This document shows positions 32,635 to 43,254 of a DNA stretch of 64,000 bases, piece by piece. The stretch is from positions 10,437,870-10,501,869 of the forward strand of contig CM066317.1 in NCBI GenBank assembly GCA_033807775.1, in the 5' to 3' direction. Every line of letters begins with the position of its first letter. Positions within the stretch are counted from its first letter, which is position 1. Made by a program: the position numbers and the translations under genes. Source of the DNA: Saussurea involucrata (lineage: Eukaryota > Streptophyta > Magnoliopsida > Asterales > Asteraceae). Below the pieces are notes generated by a model. The model had not been told where the DNA came from, searched no databases, and worked only from the letters and a program-made list of their open reading frames with translations.

Positions 32635-32867
32635 AAAAAAGAGGAGAATAATGTAATGGTTGACGATTCAGATATCATTCGTTGCAACGATCGATATGTA
32701 AGAAGATTGGATGGTTCTCAACCTTCAGATTCCACGTCAGGATGTGAAGCAGATATAGAAGTACAAAAGACTGTCGAGATAGGAGAAATGTTGGGACTTA
32801 AAATGGACGGCACGCTAAAGGAGTTGGAAAACATCATCCGTGGGCAAGGTATGTCTTCTGGTGATCA

Positions 32868-34280
32868 ATGAATGTCCTATCGATTAACTGTAGGGGAGTG
32901 GGGAATGACTCTAAAGCAAGATGGATTAACGATTTGTGTAAAAAACATTGTATTAAATTCTTGGCGATTCAAGAAACAAAAGTGATAATCTTTCTTTATT
33001 CCATATTAAAAGGATATGGGGGGACGCTGATTTTGATTTTGCTGAAACAAAACCTATCGGGAAGGCAGAGGGAATATTGTCGATCTGGGACAGGAGGTAT
33101 TTCTTCAAAGACAAAGTTGTATGTGGTGAAGGCTATGTAGTTTTTTACGGCAGATGGACTCCGAATGTTGTTAGTTGTTGTATAATTAACGTTTACGCTC
33201 CTCAAGAGCAAGCGAAAAAGAAAATTCTATGGGCTACCTTACTCGGTTTGATTAGCAGATGGAACGGGGTCTTAATTATTATGGTAGATTTTAATTCGAT
33301 AAGAGATGCTTCTGAAAAAGTCGGCAACTTTTTTGATCAATTGTCAGCAAAATCCTTTAATGATTTCATAGTTAATGCCGATTTAATCGAATTACCTTGT
33401 AATGGTAGGAAATTCACGAGGACAAATAAGGAGGGTTCCAAATTGAGTAAACTGGACTGATTTTTGGTGTCGAGAGAATTTGTCGAAAAGTGGCCTAATT
33501 CGAGTTGTTTGGTCGTTGCGAGGGAGAAGTCCGACCATTGTCCAATTATTCTAAAGAAAACTGTTAGGGACTTTGGTCCTATTCCATTCAAAGTGTTTAA
33601 CTCATGGTGCCTTCTTGAAGATTTTAAAGTCTCGGTAGAGAAAGCATGGCAGATCGGTTGGTACTTGAAATCAGAAAATAAGTTGATCAATTTGAGAAAC
33701 AAATTGAAAATGATCAAAAACCACATTCGAAAATGGTGGCTCGATAAAAAGAACGTGCTGGACAGCAGGAAAAAGGAAGCATTGAAGACGATCGATGAGA
33801 TGGATACTCGTATTGAAGCCGGTATAGCCGAGCCGGAGGATCTGGTAAGGAGAATGGAGGTCGTAAAGTTCAAAGAAGAGTTAGCTTCCAAGGACAGGGC
33901 TGATTTGTCCCAAAAAGTTAAAATCAATTGGGCGACGGACGGTGATGTTAACTCCAAGTTCTTCCACGGTACTATCAATTATAGAAGAAACAAAACGAGA
34001 ATAAGGGGGATTCTTGTTAACGGCGGATGGATAGAGGATCCAATCGAGGTAAAAAAAGAATTTCATTCTTTTTTTGAAAACAGTCTTGGTGTCCAACGTC
34101 ACACTAGAGTAAGGTTTAACACGGCTGGCTTGAAAAAACTTTCGAATATTGAAGCTGATCTTCTGGATAGTATGGTTTCCGAGGAAGAAGTAAAGAGGGC
34201 AGTTTGGGAATGTGGAGAGGAAAAATCTCCTGGACCTGATGGTCTCTCCTTCGGTTTTCTTAAATCTTTTTGGTCCATCA
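32868..34280 (+). pseudogene. LINE ORF2 fragment: endonuclease and start of RT
   Basis: Starts MNVLSINCRGVGN, the N-terminus of an AP-type endonuclease, with the catalytic Glu in IQETKV. A frame change lies near 33010-33080. The later endonuclease motifs DFNSIRDASEK and SDHCPIIL follow, but a stop codon falls at 33458. The frame then runs to EEKSPGPDGLSFGFLKSFW, the opening RT motif, where it is cut off. The YxDD box and C-terminal zinc domain are missing. The usual GDFN motif reads VDFN. Confidence 0.88.
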
Positions 34281-34299
34281 TCCGAGATATCCATGTCGA

Positions 34300-35317
34300 T
34301 TACCATCTCGGCTAAAGGTAACCCGACTTCGGGTGCTTCTGTTGTAGTAGTCGCAGTTGAGGGTTCCTGTTGAACCATGGTTGGAGTTTCAGTGAGGATC
34401 AGGGCGGTCTCGGATAGTCTTGGTCTTTTCTCCCCCTCACGGTGATCAGGATCATCCTGGTCATCGTGCTTGCGCTTTAGACCGCCTGCTTGACTCTTGC
34501 AGGTATCTTCGAGTGAACGGACTCTCTCGGATAGCGTAGTGAGCGCTTGTTGGAAGTGCTTAAGAGTCGAGTCAATAGTATCCAAGCGAGTGGTAATGGA
34601 TGATGAAGGAGCAGTGACCTGTGATTTCAGAACGGATAGCAGGTCTGCTTCGGTTGAGGCGTTGGTTTCAGAATGTTGGAGCAGTTGGGCTAGAAGCATC
34701 GTCTTTAGTGTGTCCACCGAATAGGTAGGCTGAACAGGAGCCAGTGGAGGTGTAGGTGCGGTTTCAGCTTCGACGACCTTCTCTTTACCTTTGATTAAGC
34801 TCTTAATTTTGGCGAGCTCGGCGACGATGTGCTGCTCCATTGCCTCGCGGACAGCCTTGAGGGTGCTGTCCAGGGACCCTTGTGACACAAAGTCGGGTAA
34901 CGTAACTCCGGGATCACTTAGATTTCCCGTTGAGGCATCTACCTGAGAGGTAGAGCCACCTACGTTTACGGTTGGCGCAGGGATAGCCGTGGTAGGATTT
35001 CCGTTCGATCCTCGTGTTCCGCCTGATGGAGACACTACAGACGTTCCGATCGAGTCACGAAGAGTCTCGATTTGGTGTTCCTTATCATGTGTCCTAGCCG
35101 AAGAATGTTCAATTTCAAATGGCTCTAGACTCAATGGTGCACGAAATGAAGGCGAGACCGGGGGTTGTTGGTCTCTTATTTCAACACCAGTACTCTCCGA
35201 TTGAGAGACCGGTGGAAGTTGTGCTTGACCATCGTGAGAGACTGAAACATCCGTCTTTTGAGAGACGGATGAGTGGATTGTGCAATTGCTCCGCTGGGTC
35301 CACGGAGGCTTCTTCAA
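34300..35317 (-). CDS. Accessory ORF of the minus-strand LTR element
   Basis: The minus-strand frame starting MKKPPWTQRSNCTIHSS is open for about 340 codons before it crosses into the LINE. Beyond that (to 33881) it is only a shadow of the LINE's opposite strand and should be ignored. The protein is Ser/Thr/Pro-rich at first, then has a helical, probably coiled-coil stretch (about residues 155-275) and a basic segment GLKRKHDDQDD that could be a nuclear localisation signal. No enzyme motif. Accessory ORFs of unknown function occur in large plant retrotransposons. Function not known. Confidence 0.5.
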
Positions 35318-35559
35318 TTCCCCATCCCAACGGATGAGATGGGATAGCAGATGTGGCTACCCGGGTGACACGTGGTTAGGTTCGCTCAGGAGCCTCGTTA
35401 TCTTTACGGCTCAATCTTTCTTGGTTCGCTTTCGACCTTAAATCCCTCCTTCTCACATGTTCTATGTCTCGGGGAAGGTCCCTCCGACGTTGGCTGGACC
35501 ATGGGATTCCCTAACTCTCGTCTATATGCTATCACATGTAGGACTTCAGGCATATGCAT

Positions 35560-36160
35560 AGCACGAATATTATCCTGCTCCCCCTCAAAACATACATGGG
35601 GATTGACTTGCTCCCCATCGGAGTGAGAGTGTTATTTACTTAGGAGACATCAACACAAGGAAAAAACATTTAGACTTTTAAGAAAAACAGTGTGACGCTT
35701 CCCCTCAGATTTTGTTGAGGTTGTTGATCCGCCATGGAATATCGGATGACTATAGTTACCGGACAAATAGTGGTCCGGACACCTAGTTCCACCCAGTCCG
35801 GAAAGCTATCTGGACACTTTGAATTGTACAGACACTTTGACAAAAAAAATCTCACTCTGTCAAAAACTTACCTTAGGAATTAGGCAAAACTTTCTCTCGC
35901 TCCCCCTCAAGCTGAGCATAGGGATGGCTTTGCTCCCCCTCGAATATTGCAAACATTGTGCAATGGAGAGTTCGACACACAAAAACTTTTAGACATTTAA
36001 AGAAAAACTTGTGTCGCTCCCCCTCAAATGATGAGCATTAGATGACATGCTCCCCCTCAGAATGTGCGCGTAGAGTGAAGTGCACACGGGAGTATCCACA
36101 CACAAAAAAAACTTTTCAGCATTAAAAAAATTATGTGTGACTCTCCCCCTTAATAGTAGA
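35560..36160 (-). repeat. Repeated polypurine tracts (tgaggggga on the minus strand)
   Basis: 'gctccccctcaa' or close variants occur about eight times on the + strand, for example near 35577, 35897, 35930, 36015, 36050 and 36145. Read on the minus strand these are polypurine tracts like those at 21210-21330, where plus-strand priming occurs in SIRE-type elements. Their number suggests duplicated 3' regions. Confidence 0.7.
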
Positions 36161-36762
36161 GTAACATACCTGATAGATGATCATGCTCTCCCTAAACACA
36201 TAAGCAGCTTGTGAAAGCACAGGTATAGACAAACCTCACTTCTTCGTAATATTGTTCCTTGTAGATCGTGAGCAGTTCCCTCCTTCCGGTCATGTGTGTG
36301 GAGCATCCAGGGTCTAGGTACTACACATGACCGTCCTGCAAAACAAGTTTAGCGGACCTTGGGTACCCATATTTGCCTGGGTCCCGGAGGGTTAGGTTTG
36401 GCACCTCTCGGAGGAACTTGCTTTGACACAGATTTCCCCTTAGGTGTAGGTTGTACACCGTTTGTGGAAACTGGTTTTGGCACAGATTGCCTCTAAGGTG
36501 TAGAATTTACACCTTTCGGAGGAACAGGTTTTGTAGCAGGTTGCCTCTTGGGTGCTGGTTTAACCTCATTAGGAGCAACCCGTTTAGGAATGGGTTTGGT
36601 CTCCCGCTGTGGTTTAACATCTGATTGGAAACCCCGTTGTTTATAGTATTTTCTTTTGTTATTACGGGGTTTGCGTTTGGGTGTATGATTATAGATGTGA
36701 TATGACCCAAACCAATCATTGTTATTGATATCATCAAAGTCATTCCAACCACAACTAGAACA

Positions 36763-38466
36763 TCATAAGCAATCATGTGATAATTGAATCAATTGATGAA
36801 TGGAGTAGAGTTTAGTTGGAAAATTAACATCTCGTTTAACAAAATTATTCCTATGATTCAATGCGCAATCATGCTTATTCATCCTAGGATAGACCACAGT
36901 GTTAAATGACTTCGATGCCTTTTTCAGAATGGATTCCTTAGCTAGCCTCTTTGATTTATCTTGGTTAGGTCGGCCGGTTTTATCTGAACCCACATTGACA
37001 GCATGGTCAGTGGCTTTTGAAGAAACAGGATTTTTGATAGGCAATCGCTCGGTCTTTTGTCTCGGCTGTGATTGGTTTTGAGAAACAGGTTTAGATTTGG
37101 AAATCTTAATCACAGTTGGGGTCTTTGTGTTTGAACAAGCACCATTTTCAAAGTTGGTCGGTCGGTTCACCACTGGTGATAGAAAATCAGTATGACTCGG
37201 AAGAGGTTTGTCGAAGGGGAACGACTCAAACTCTCCATCAGAATTACCTTCGGAGTTCATGTATTCAGAAAAATCTATCTCCAGAATTTCAGGACTTGGA
37301 ACAGTTGAGGAAGGTGAGGAACACTTGGTGTTAGTGTGCTTTGGGGAATTCGGAGAGGAAGTGTTTGAAAAATCAGAGTTTAAATTCCTTATAACACACT
37401 CATCTTGAGAAACTTTACTTTCTTGTGAAGATATATTTCCTATGAAAGCTTTACACGAGGATGCGTTAGATGAGTTTGAGGAAAGTTCAGGTGAAATTTG
37501 TTTCGCATTTTGGAGCAGGTCAATCTGCACTTGGAGTCGACCATTTCTTATGTGCTCTTTCATCATTTCTCTTGTCATGTCAGACAGTTTCAATGAGAGC
37601 TCATCCTTTTTGGAGGAATCATTGGGCTTTGCAACCTTGTAGCCATCGAAGTAGTCATTCGAGAGATACTTCTTGTTCTTTTGATAAGAATAATTTAAAG
37701 GTTCATAACAAAATGGAAGTTGTATTCCTCGTTTGTGTGCTCGCTTATATTCCTCGGTTTCCTCTTCCTTTTCAGGTTCAAGAGGACCAATCCATTTAAT
37801 AGCATATTCCGGGTATTTCTTATTTAAACCAAGACACCCAAAGTCATACAGAGTAGGTATTTTGTAGATACCCTTTTTCAAATAGTGAGGGTTATCGTAT
37901 CCTATTACCCATTCTTTGTTAAAGTACGTGAACTCTTTGGGTTTATTCATAAAGATGGTTTGATCGGTTTGACCTCTTTTGTGGAGTTTTGTTTCAAGAT
38001 CGGTGATTTTATTAACAAACTCCTTATGCTGAACTTGAAGAGCAGAACATTGATAAACAATTTCTGCTTTCTCATTCAGACACTGATCAAGCTTTAAGGT
38101 CAGATCAGATATCTTAGCTCGAAGATCTTTTGGTGCTATCGAAAGATTAGCACACTTTTCCTTTAGGTAGGTGTTGTTAGATTTAAGCTTTTCTGTTATC
38201 TTAGTTTGAACATCTAACTTTGCTTTTAACGAGTTAATTTCAAGAAGTTGCTCATTCGAAGAAAACATATGGGACTCTACCTTTTGACCAAGCAATTGAA
38301 TTTTATCAACTAATGCATTATGGGTTGGTAGACATACCTGGCAAGATTCTCCAAGAGATGGAGGCGTGGTGTGGTTGTTTATAGCATAAGCATCTCGAGA
38401 CATCTTTGATGGTTGCACTAATGTGATCGTCAGACGTTGGTTCGATTCAAAGTGGAATAGTATCAA
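36763..38466 (-). CDS. Gag-like protein of the minus-strand LTR element
   Basis: The 567-codon frame starts MILFHFES; an internal Met at 38403 (MSRDAYAINN) may be the real start. Residues about 60-180 form a long Leu/Lys/Glu coiled coil, followed by a YFNKEWVIGYDNPHYLKKG region and a Ser/Pro-rich, then Lys/Gln-rich tail. It breaks near 36770, and the continuation lies in other frames to about 36350, where 'GPRQIWVPK' marks the usual Gag-to-protease junction of this Copia type. No zinc knuckle was seen. It probably formed particles; it is now incomplete. Confidence 0.65.
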   Translation of the reverse strand: MILFHFESNQRLTITLVQPSKMSRDAYAINNHTTPPSLGESCQVCLPTHNALVDKIQLLGQKVESHMFSSNEQLLEINSLKAKLDVQTKITEKLKSNNTYLKEKCANLSIAPKDLRAKISDLTLKLDQCLNEKAEIVYQCSALQVQHKEFVNKITDLETKLHKRGQTDQTIFMNKPKEFTYFNKEWVIGYDNPHYLKKGIYKIPTLYDFGCLGLNKKYPEYAIKWIGPLEPEKEEETEEYKRAHKRGIQLPFCYEPLNYSYQKNKKYLSNDYFDGYKVAKPNDSSKKDELSLKLSDMTREMMKEHIRNGRLQVQIDLLQNAKQISPELSSNSSNASSCKAFIGNISSQESKVSQDECVIRNLNSDFSNTSSPNSPKHTNTKCSSPSSTVPSPEILEIDFSEYMNSEGNSDGEFESFPFDKPLPSHTDFLSPVVNRPTNFENGACSNTKTPTVIKISKSKPVSQNQSQPRQKTERLPIKNPVSSKATDHAVNVGSDKTGRPNQDKSKRLAKESILKKASKSFNTVVYPRMNKHDCALNHRNNFVKRDVNFPTKLYSIHQLIQLSHDCL

Positions 38467-38589
38467 AGATACTTAAATGTCCCCCTCCTGCGACTTAGCA
38501 CGGGGGTCAAGGGGTAACACACTTGCGGGCTCTGGGGGCAGCGCCCCTAGAAATTTTTGAAAATGAGAGTTCAAAACAGCTCCCGGATT

Positions 38590-39050
38590 ATGTGTCTGGG
38601 TGGTTTCCGGATAGAGAATCCGGAAAACTGAGCTTACCGAGTGAAAGAGTTACCGAATAACTTACCGAAACTGAAGGTGTCCGGACAAGTCTGAGTGACC
38701 GGATACGAAGGATACCGGGTGAAATTAGTTTCCGAATGAAAAACTCAAACACAAAACTTACCGGATGAAAAGAGTTTCCGGATAAAACACTTACCGAATG
38801 AGATACTTACTAGGTAGGATGAGTTTCCGGATGAAAATGATTACCGGATACCTAGAGTTGTCCGGATAAAATGCTTTACCGAAAACTTTGGGTTTCCGGA
38901 ACAAAGTACCCGGAAAGATTGGAGTTTAAAGGACTTACCCGGAAAGATGAACGTACCCGGAAAGCTTACCCAGAAAGATGGACGTACCCGAAAAGCTTAC
39001 CCGGAAAGATGGACGTACCCGGAAAGAAGGAACACAAACGTCCGGAAAGT
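38590..39050. repeat. Degenerate 'ttaccggatgaaa / tttccggat' repeat in the leader
   Basis: Words tttccggat, ttaccggat and ttaccgaat recur many times at 38590-38900, then 'acccggaaagatgga' in near-perfect tandem at 38935-39030. This lies between the primer-binding site and Gag start of the minus-strand element, where packaging signals would be expected. Confidence 0.75.
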
Positions 39051-39485
39051 ACTGCTACTATCTGGAAAGTGCGGCTGGTTTATCCGGGAACAGCGGCTGT
39101 AGGTTTCAAATCGATTGGGAATCGACTAGGGTTGCTCAAAAACGTTCCTGAATGATTAGAAACACAACCAAACACAAAAATAACACTACCCAATTCGATT
39201 TTGAAGCAAAAACAACAAGTTTTGATGATTAAAAATATGATTTTTCTCAAGAACACACTTAAAACTTCTGAACTTTGATTTGCTTAAAAACCACTCAAAC
39301 GATCGAAGTAGAGTAGGAAAATTTGCAGAATCACTAATAGCAATGATACTAACAATACCCAATAAACGAAATTGATCAATTTTATCAGAATCAAAGAATT
39401 GAAATTCTATCAAGAACACAAACGTGAAAAAAGATAAAACTTACCAGAATTCAATATGAACACTTTGAATCGATTTTGTTCGTCT

Positions 39486-39497
39486 GCTCTGATACCA
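39486..39497 (-). other. Primer-binding site (initiator tRNA-Met), minus strand
   Basis: gctctgatacca on the + strand is the complement of tggtatcagagc, adjoining the LTR. Confidence 0.9.
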
Positions 39498-39499
39498 AT

Positions 39500-39781
39500 T
39501 GTGAGTTCCAGATCCGTGCAACGAACAATGAAATCAATAGATATGAATACGATGTTTATGATTTCAACTGGTCATCCATATAATGCTTTCAATATCAGAG
39601 AGTTTACAATACGAGAGTAGGAAAGCAATAAAGACGACTAGCCTATTTTCTAAGGCTAATACACTTTATATATGGCGGGCCCGTGGTTAACAAGCCCACG
39701 GCCCGTTCACTAACAAGGCTCAAAATAAAGAAATACAATACAGACTCTTGAACTTTAATTCAACAATAAATGACCCTAACA
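39500..39781 (-). repeat. 5' LTR of the minus-strand element
   Basis: 282 bp. On the minus strand it begins tgttagggtcatttattg and ends ggaactcaca. It contains 'tatataaagtgta' as a likely TATA region. No second copy was found in the window. Confidence 0.75.
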
Positions 39782-40437
39782 AAGGAGATTGAAGACATGC
39801 TGGAATTCAGAAACTCCATCCAGCACTTTGAGATTCTTTTTGCAATCAGGAAGTGATATGTCCCTAACTGGCGTGAGATCGAACTTCAATTCAAAGGGGG
39901 AGATTGTTAGGTCTCAATGTCAGTTGAATAGAAGTTTAGGGACCATTTATGTCAATTCTTGTAACTATCCCTTAGGGATATAAATAGCTTTATGTTGTTT
40001 AGAATTAGGGTTAATGACCTAATTACTATTTGCTAATTACCTTGTACGACTACTGAGCATTCATCTTTTCTGCTATTCGATCAAAGTGAGATTTATGACA
40101 TCTGAATGATATTGTGTTGATTATATTGATTGCACTTGTTAATATGGGATCCATAGGAGAGGAGCACAAGGTCTGTCATCTAAAAAAGGCCTTATATGGG
40201 CTTAAAAAAGCCCCAAGGGCTTGGTACAACAGGATTGAGATGTACTTTCTGTCAAATGGATTCAAGATTTCAAGTTTAGTTGATGATAGCCCTGCTGTTC
40301 CTGTTGTGGACGATGAAGATTTCATTAACGATGAGTATCAGGATCACGATGAAGATGTTGATATTAATGATGTGGAGTTAAGGGAATATAATCATGATAA
40401 TGTTAATTCTGTAACTTCTAGTGACGAATCTGATTGA
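39782..40437 (+). mobile_element. Chimeric Copia scrap: 3' end, partial LTR, RT fragment
   Basis: A polypurine tract (aaagggggagat, ending 39904) is followed by an LTR start tgttaggtctcaatgtc with a TATA box (tataaatag near 39979), so this is a + strand Copia 3' end. Before an LTR end is reached the sequence switches, near 40140, to a Copia RT fragment ([20 protein letters not shown], 40165-40230). That frame continues without a break into an unrelated Asp/Glu-rich tail ending at 40437. Three pieces have been joined by deletion or recombination. Confidence 0.7.
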
Positions 40438-40747
40438 CATATTGTATTTGCAATTATATTTGTTGATGTATAGAACTTTGTTTTAATTACATATTGAAAT
40501 ACTTTAATTCTAAATCTATTTAGTGAAGGTATTTTGTTTGGGTATTCACATATATGTATGCAACCCTTACCACTATCTCAATAGATAGAGAGATTGTTAA
40601 TTGTGTTTAGTTTATAACTTTATCACAAAATAATTTTGTTTACTGTTTTTAATTCACTAGATGGACAGATCGCTGCCCAAATAACTGTCGTGTATGTAGA
40701 TGACGTCTTCAGGGTAATGGTCAGGTAAAGTCTTTTCTGGTCCACAC
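40438..40747. other. AT-rich DNA, no recognised gene
   Basis: No gene seen. 40680-40710 reads 'VVYVDDVFRVMV' in sense, which may be another scrap of Copia RT. Confidence 0.3.
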
Positions 40748-40750
40748 TAA

Positions 40751-41056
40751 GGGGCCGTTTACAAAACGTTTACTCGGGTAAGTGCTTACAAAGTCATATT
40801 AGCTTACCGGATGAATAAGCAAGGACCAAGAATCTTACCTGATAAGAACGGAAGCAAGGACCGAGAGTCGAAAGCAAGGACTGAGAATCTTACCCGGTAA
40901 GTGAGTGCGACGACTCTTACCACGGTTAGCGCTTACCAGCTAAATTGTAGCATACGATGCCATTTTGGTGGACTAAAATCTTACCTGAGAAGTAGGTGAT
41001 CGTGTTGAATTTTACCGATAAGCACTTATCCGGGTAAGTGATTAGGTAACGGCCCC
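40751..41056. mobile_element. 306-bp Tourist-like (PIF/Harbinger) MITE
   Basis: Ends ggggccgttta and, inverted, ...gtaacggcccc, flanked by taa at 40748-40750 and 41057-41059. A 3-bp TAA/TTA duplication fits Harbinger-type insertion. The interior has 'cttacccggtaag' words also present at 23200-23363. Confidence 0.75.
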
Positions 41057-41343
41057 TAAGCTGAGAGTTATTTACGTGTCGTTTATATGACTTTATCAGG
41101 TTTATATCTCTCTACATATTCATATGATCTGAGAGTCCTCTCTTTTTTATATATATCGAGTACCACACACTCACCTCTTTCTCTGTTTTCTTTCTTGTAA
41201 ATTTAAACCTTTGGGAAATTGAAATTTGAACCAATAGCAGCTTTTGGAAAGCACCTGATCCATCAAAAACCAAATTTGGGAAATCTTCCAAAACTGATTC
41301 AAACAGACTTCAAAATTGTAATATGTTATCTGTTTGCTTTCAT

Positions 41344-41629
41344 GGGGCATCTCTAATGGGTCATACAATATTTTACACAAAATTTTAAAAGTAGTGTAAA
41401 TTTTAGTGTTAATAGTAAATCTTCTCCAATGAGTAACACTATTTTTTAAAAGTGATGTAAAAAATAAGTGTAAATGAATAGTGTTACACCAAATATAGTG
41501 CAATACTATTCATTACACCAAATTTAATGTGGAAAATAGAGACTCAATTGGAGATGTGAATGGTGTCATTTACACAAAATTTAGTGTTTAGTGTAAGATT
41601 TAATAACCCCATTGGAGATGGTCTTACAG
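41344..41629. mobile_element. MITE with 'catctccaatgggg' ends
   Basis: The left end reads ggggcatctctaatggg and the right end ccccattggagatggtc, an imperfect inverted pair. The interior repeats 'acactaaattt' words. Type resembles abundant short plant hAT-like MITEs. No coding capacity. Confidence 0.65.
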
Positions 41630-42009
41630 ACACGGTTTTTTGAAGCTGCTGTTTTTTGAAGATTGGATTCGAGGGTAATTTTAGTTTTCATTTATATATA
41701 TTATATTTCCAATATTTCACGGGGTTAAAGCTCTCAAAAATAGCTAATAAGCAACTTACATGAGTCATGATATGCTGGAAATATGTCATTTTCGGAATTG
41801 GTTGTAACTTATACTCTTAGTTCTCTATTGGTTTTCCATTAATTGTTGACTTCGAATGTCAAACGGTAAATAATTGTAACAAAATTGGTGTCAAAACTAT
41901 AAAAGAATAAATAATAACTATAATATTTTGTTATACATGCTTGACATTTAAAGTCAAAAAAAGGCTAAAGAAGAACAAAGGGTGATTGATTATATGTATG
42001 TTAACTTGA
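41630..42009. other. AT-rich DNA, no recognised gene
   Basis: No gene or repeat recognised. Confidence 0.3.
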
Positions 42010-43081
42010 AAATGTTACAACTTGAAAATGAAAGAAACTGAATCCATTGAGGAATATTACAATCGAGTTATCATCTTGTTAAACCAGATGCGATTAAACG
42101 GAGAGACCATCGAAGATAAGAGTGGTTGAGAATTTTTTACGAAGTCTGACTCGTAAATTCGAATACGTGGTCGTGGCGATTGAGGAGTCGAAAAACTTGG
42201 GAGATTTCTCATCACTTCTGGGAACGTTGTAGTCCCATGAACTAAGGATGAAGTTGTTCGACTCTCCTACGTTGGAACATGCGTTCCAAACACAGTCACC
42301 ATGGGAAGCAAGTTCAAGCAATCGACAACGGTTCTTTGAACAAAATAAAGAGGAGCAAAACCCAAGATCGTTTAAGGGTAGAGGTCGAGGAAAACCATTC
42401 TCACAGGTAAAATGCTATCATTGTGATCAAATCGGTCACACAATCAAATTTTGCAAAAAAACGAATTGCAGAAGAAAATAGTGGATCCAGTTTAATGCAT
42501 AACGAAGAAAACAAGGAAGATGACTTCATGTTTATGATGCTAAGTGTCCAGGACAAACCACAAAATGATTTGTGGTATCTGGACACAGTGGGTGTAGCAA
42601 TTATTTGACAGGAAAAAGGAGCGCGTTTCTTAATCGAAGAGAATCAGAGAAAAAAGATGTTAGGACCGGGGATGAAAAAGAAACTCAAGTGTGTTGCGTA
42701 ATGGAGAAATTTCCATTAATATTAGAGATCAAGAAAAGAAGATCTATAACTTCAAAGTTATGAAAGAAAGTCTGGGAGTATTACCATTACTAGCTTAAGG
42801 GGGAGTGTTGAAATTAAGCTAGTCATGGTTATGGCTGACATTAAGTTGGTCATCTGTTAGTTGGTTGATGGCTAGTTTGGTAGTTAAGGATTGACTGTCA
42901 ATCTCAGTAAACAATCGTGTCTGTTGGTTAAAGGTTGTGTCTGTTGGTACAAGGGTTGCAACCATTCACTGTCTTTATATATGTGTTGTATGTTTATAAT
43001 TTGTGTCTGTTCCATTTTATATTCAATAAAAGTGTGAATAGTATTGGTCTGTATCTTGCTTTCTTCCCTCTCTTTCCAACA
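42010..43081 (+). mobile_element. Copia remnant: Gag fragment joined to a 3' LTR
   Basis: 42010-42480 holds a Gag fragment in shifting frames: a UBN2-type stretch (ESIEEYYNRVIILLNQM and following) and a CCHC knuckle (CYHCDQIGHTIKFC, 42411-42455). 42540-42600 keeps the start of the protease region (WYLDT sense). Pol is absent. A polypurine tract (taagggggag) precedes a 276-bp LTR at 42806-43081. The 5' LTR was not found. Confidence 0.82.
42806..43081 (+). repeat. 3' LTR of the Copia remnant
   Basis: Begins tgttgaaattaagctag and ends cctctctttccaaca, with 'ttatatatgtg' as a possible TATA region and 'aataaaa' as a polyadenylation signal near 43025. Confidence 0.75.
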
Positions 43082-43254
43082 TGAAGAATGTCAGATCTTC
43101 GTATTTGATTCTCTGTTGAATAAGTAACATCTGGAATGTCTCATGTTGGATTTTTGGATTTTGAGACATCAAATTATCAATTTGTTGGAATATATACCAA
43201 TTTGTTTATTTAGGAATGTTTAGTTGCAGATACTGTTTTTGTCCAGACAGAGTT

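Larger units (their letters stand above)
31000..34280 (+). mobile_element. L1-type LINE, truncated in its reverse transcriptase
   Basis: A plant non-LTR retrotransposon with ORF1 (nucleic-acid-binding) and ORF2 (endonuclease plus start of reverse transcriptase), both damaged. It ends abruptly near 34275-34285, inside the RT fingers region, where a minus-strand LTR-element sequence begins. No poly(A) tail is present, so the 3' part was lost by insertion or recombination. The 5' boundary near 31000 is approximate. Confidence 0.88.
34285..39781 (-). mobile_element. Minus-strand LTR element with gag but no pol
   Basis: In minus-strand order it has a 5' LTR (39781-39500), a tRNA-Met primer-binding site (39497-39486), a repeat-rich leader, a Gag-like frame (38466-36763), a region full of polypurine tracts, and an accessory frame (35317 to about 34300). 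It then meets the LINE. No protease, integrase, RT or RNase H was found, and no second LTR is present in the window. It is either a non-autonomous, internally deleted Copia relative or a fragment truncated at the LINE junction. Confidence 0.75.

Noticed and set aside
33881..34284. Left part of the long minus-strand frame ending at 33881
   Set aside because: It overlaps LINE ORF2 on the opposite strand; only the part right of about 34300 belongs to the LTR element.
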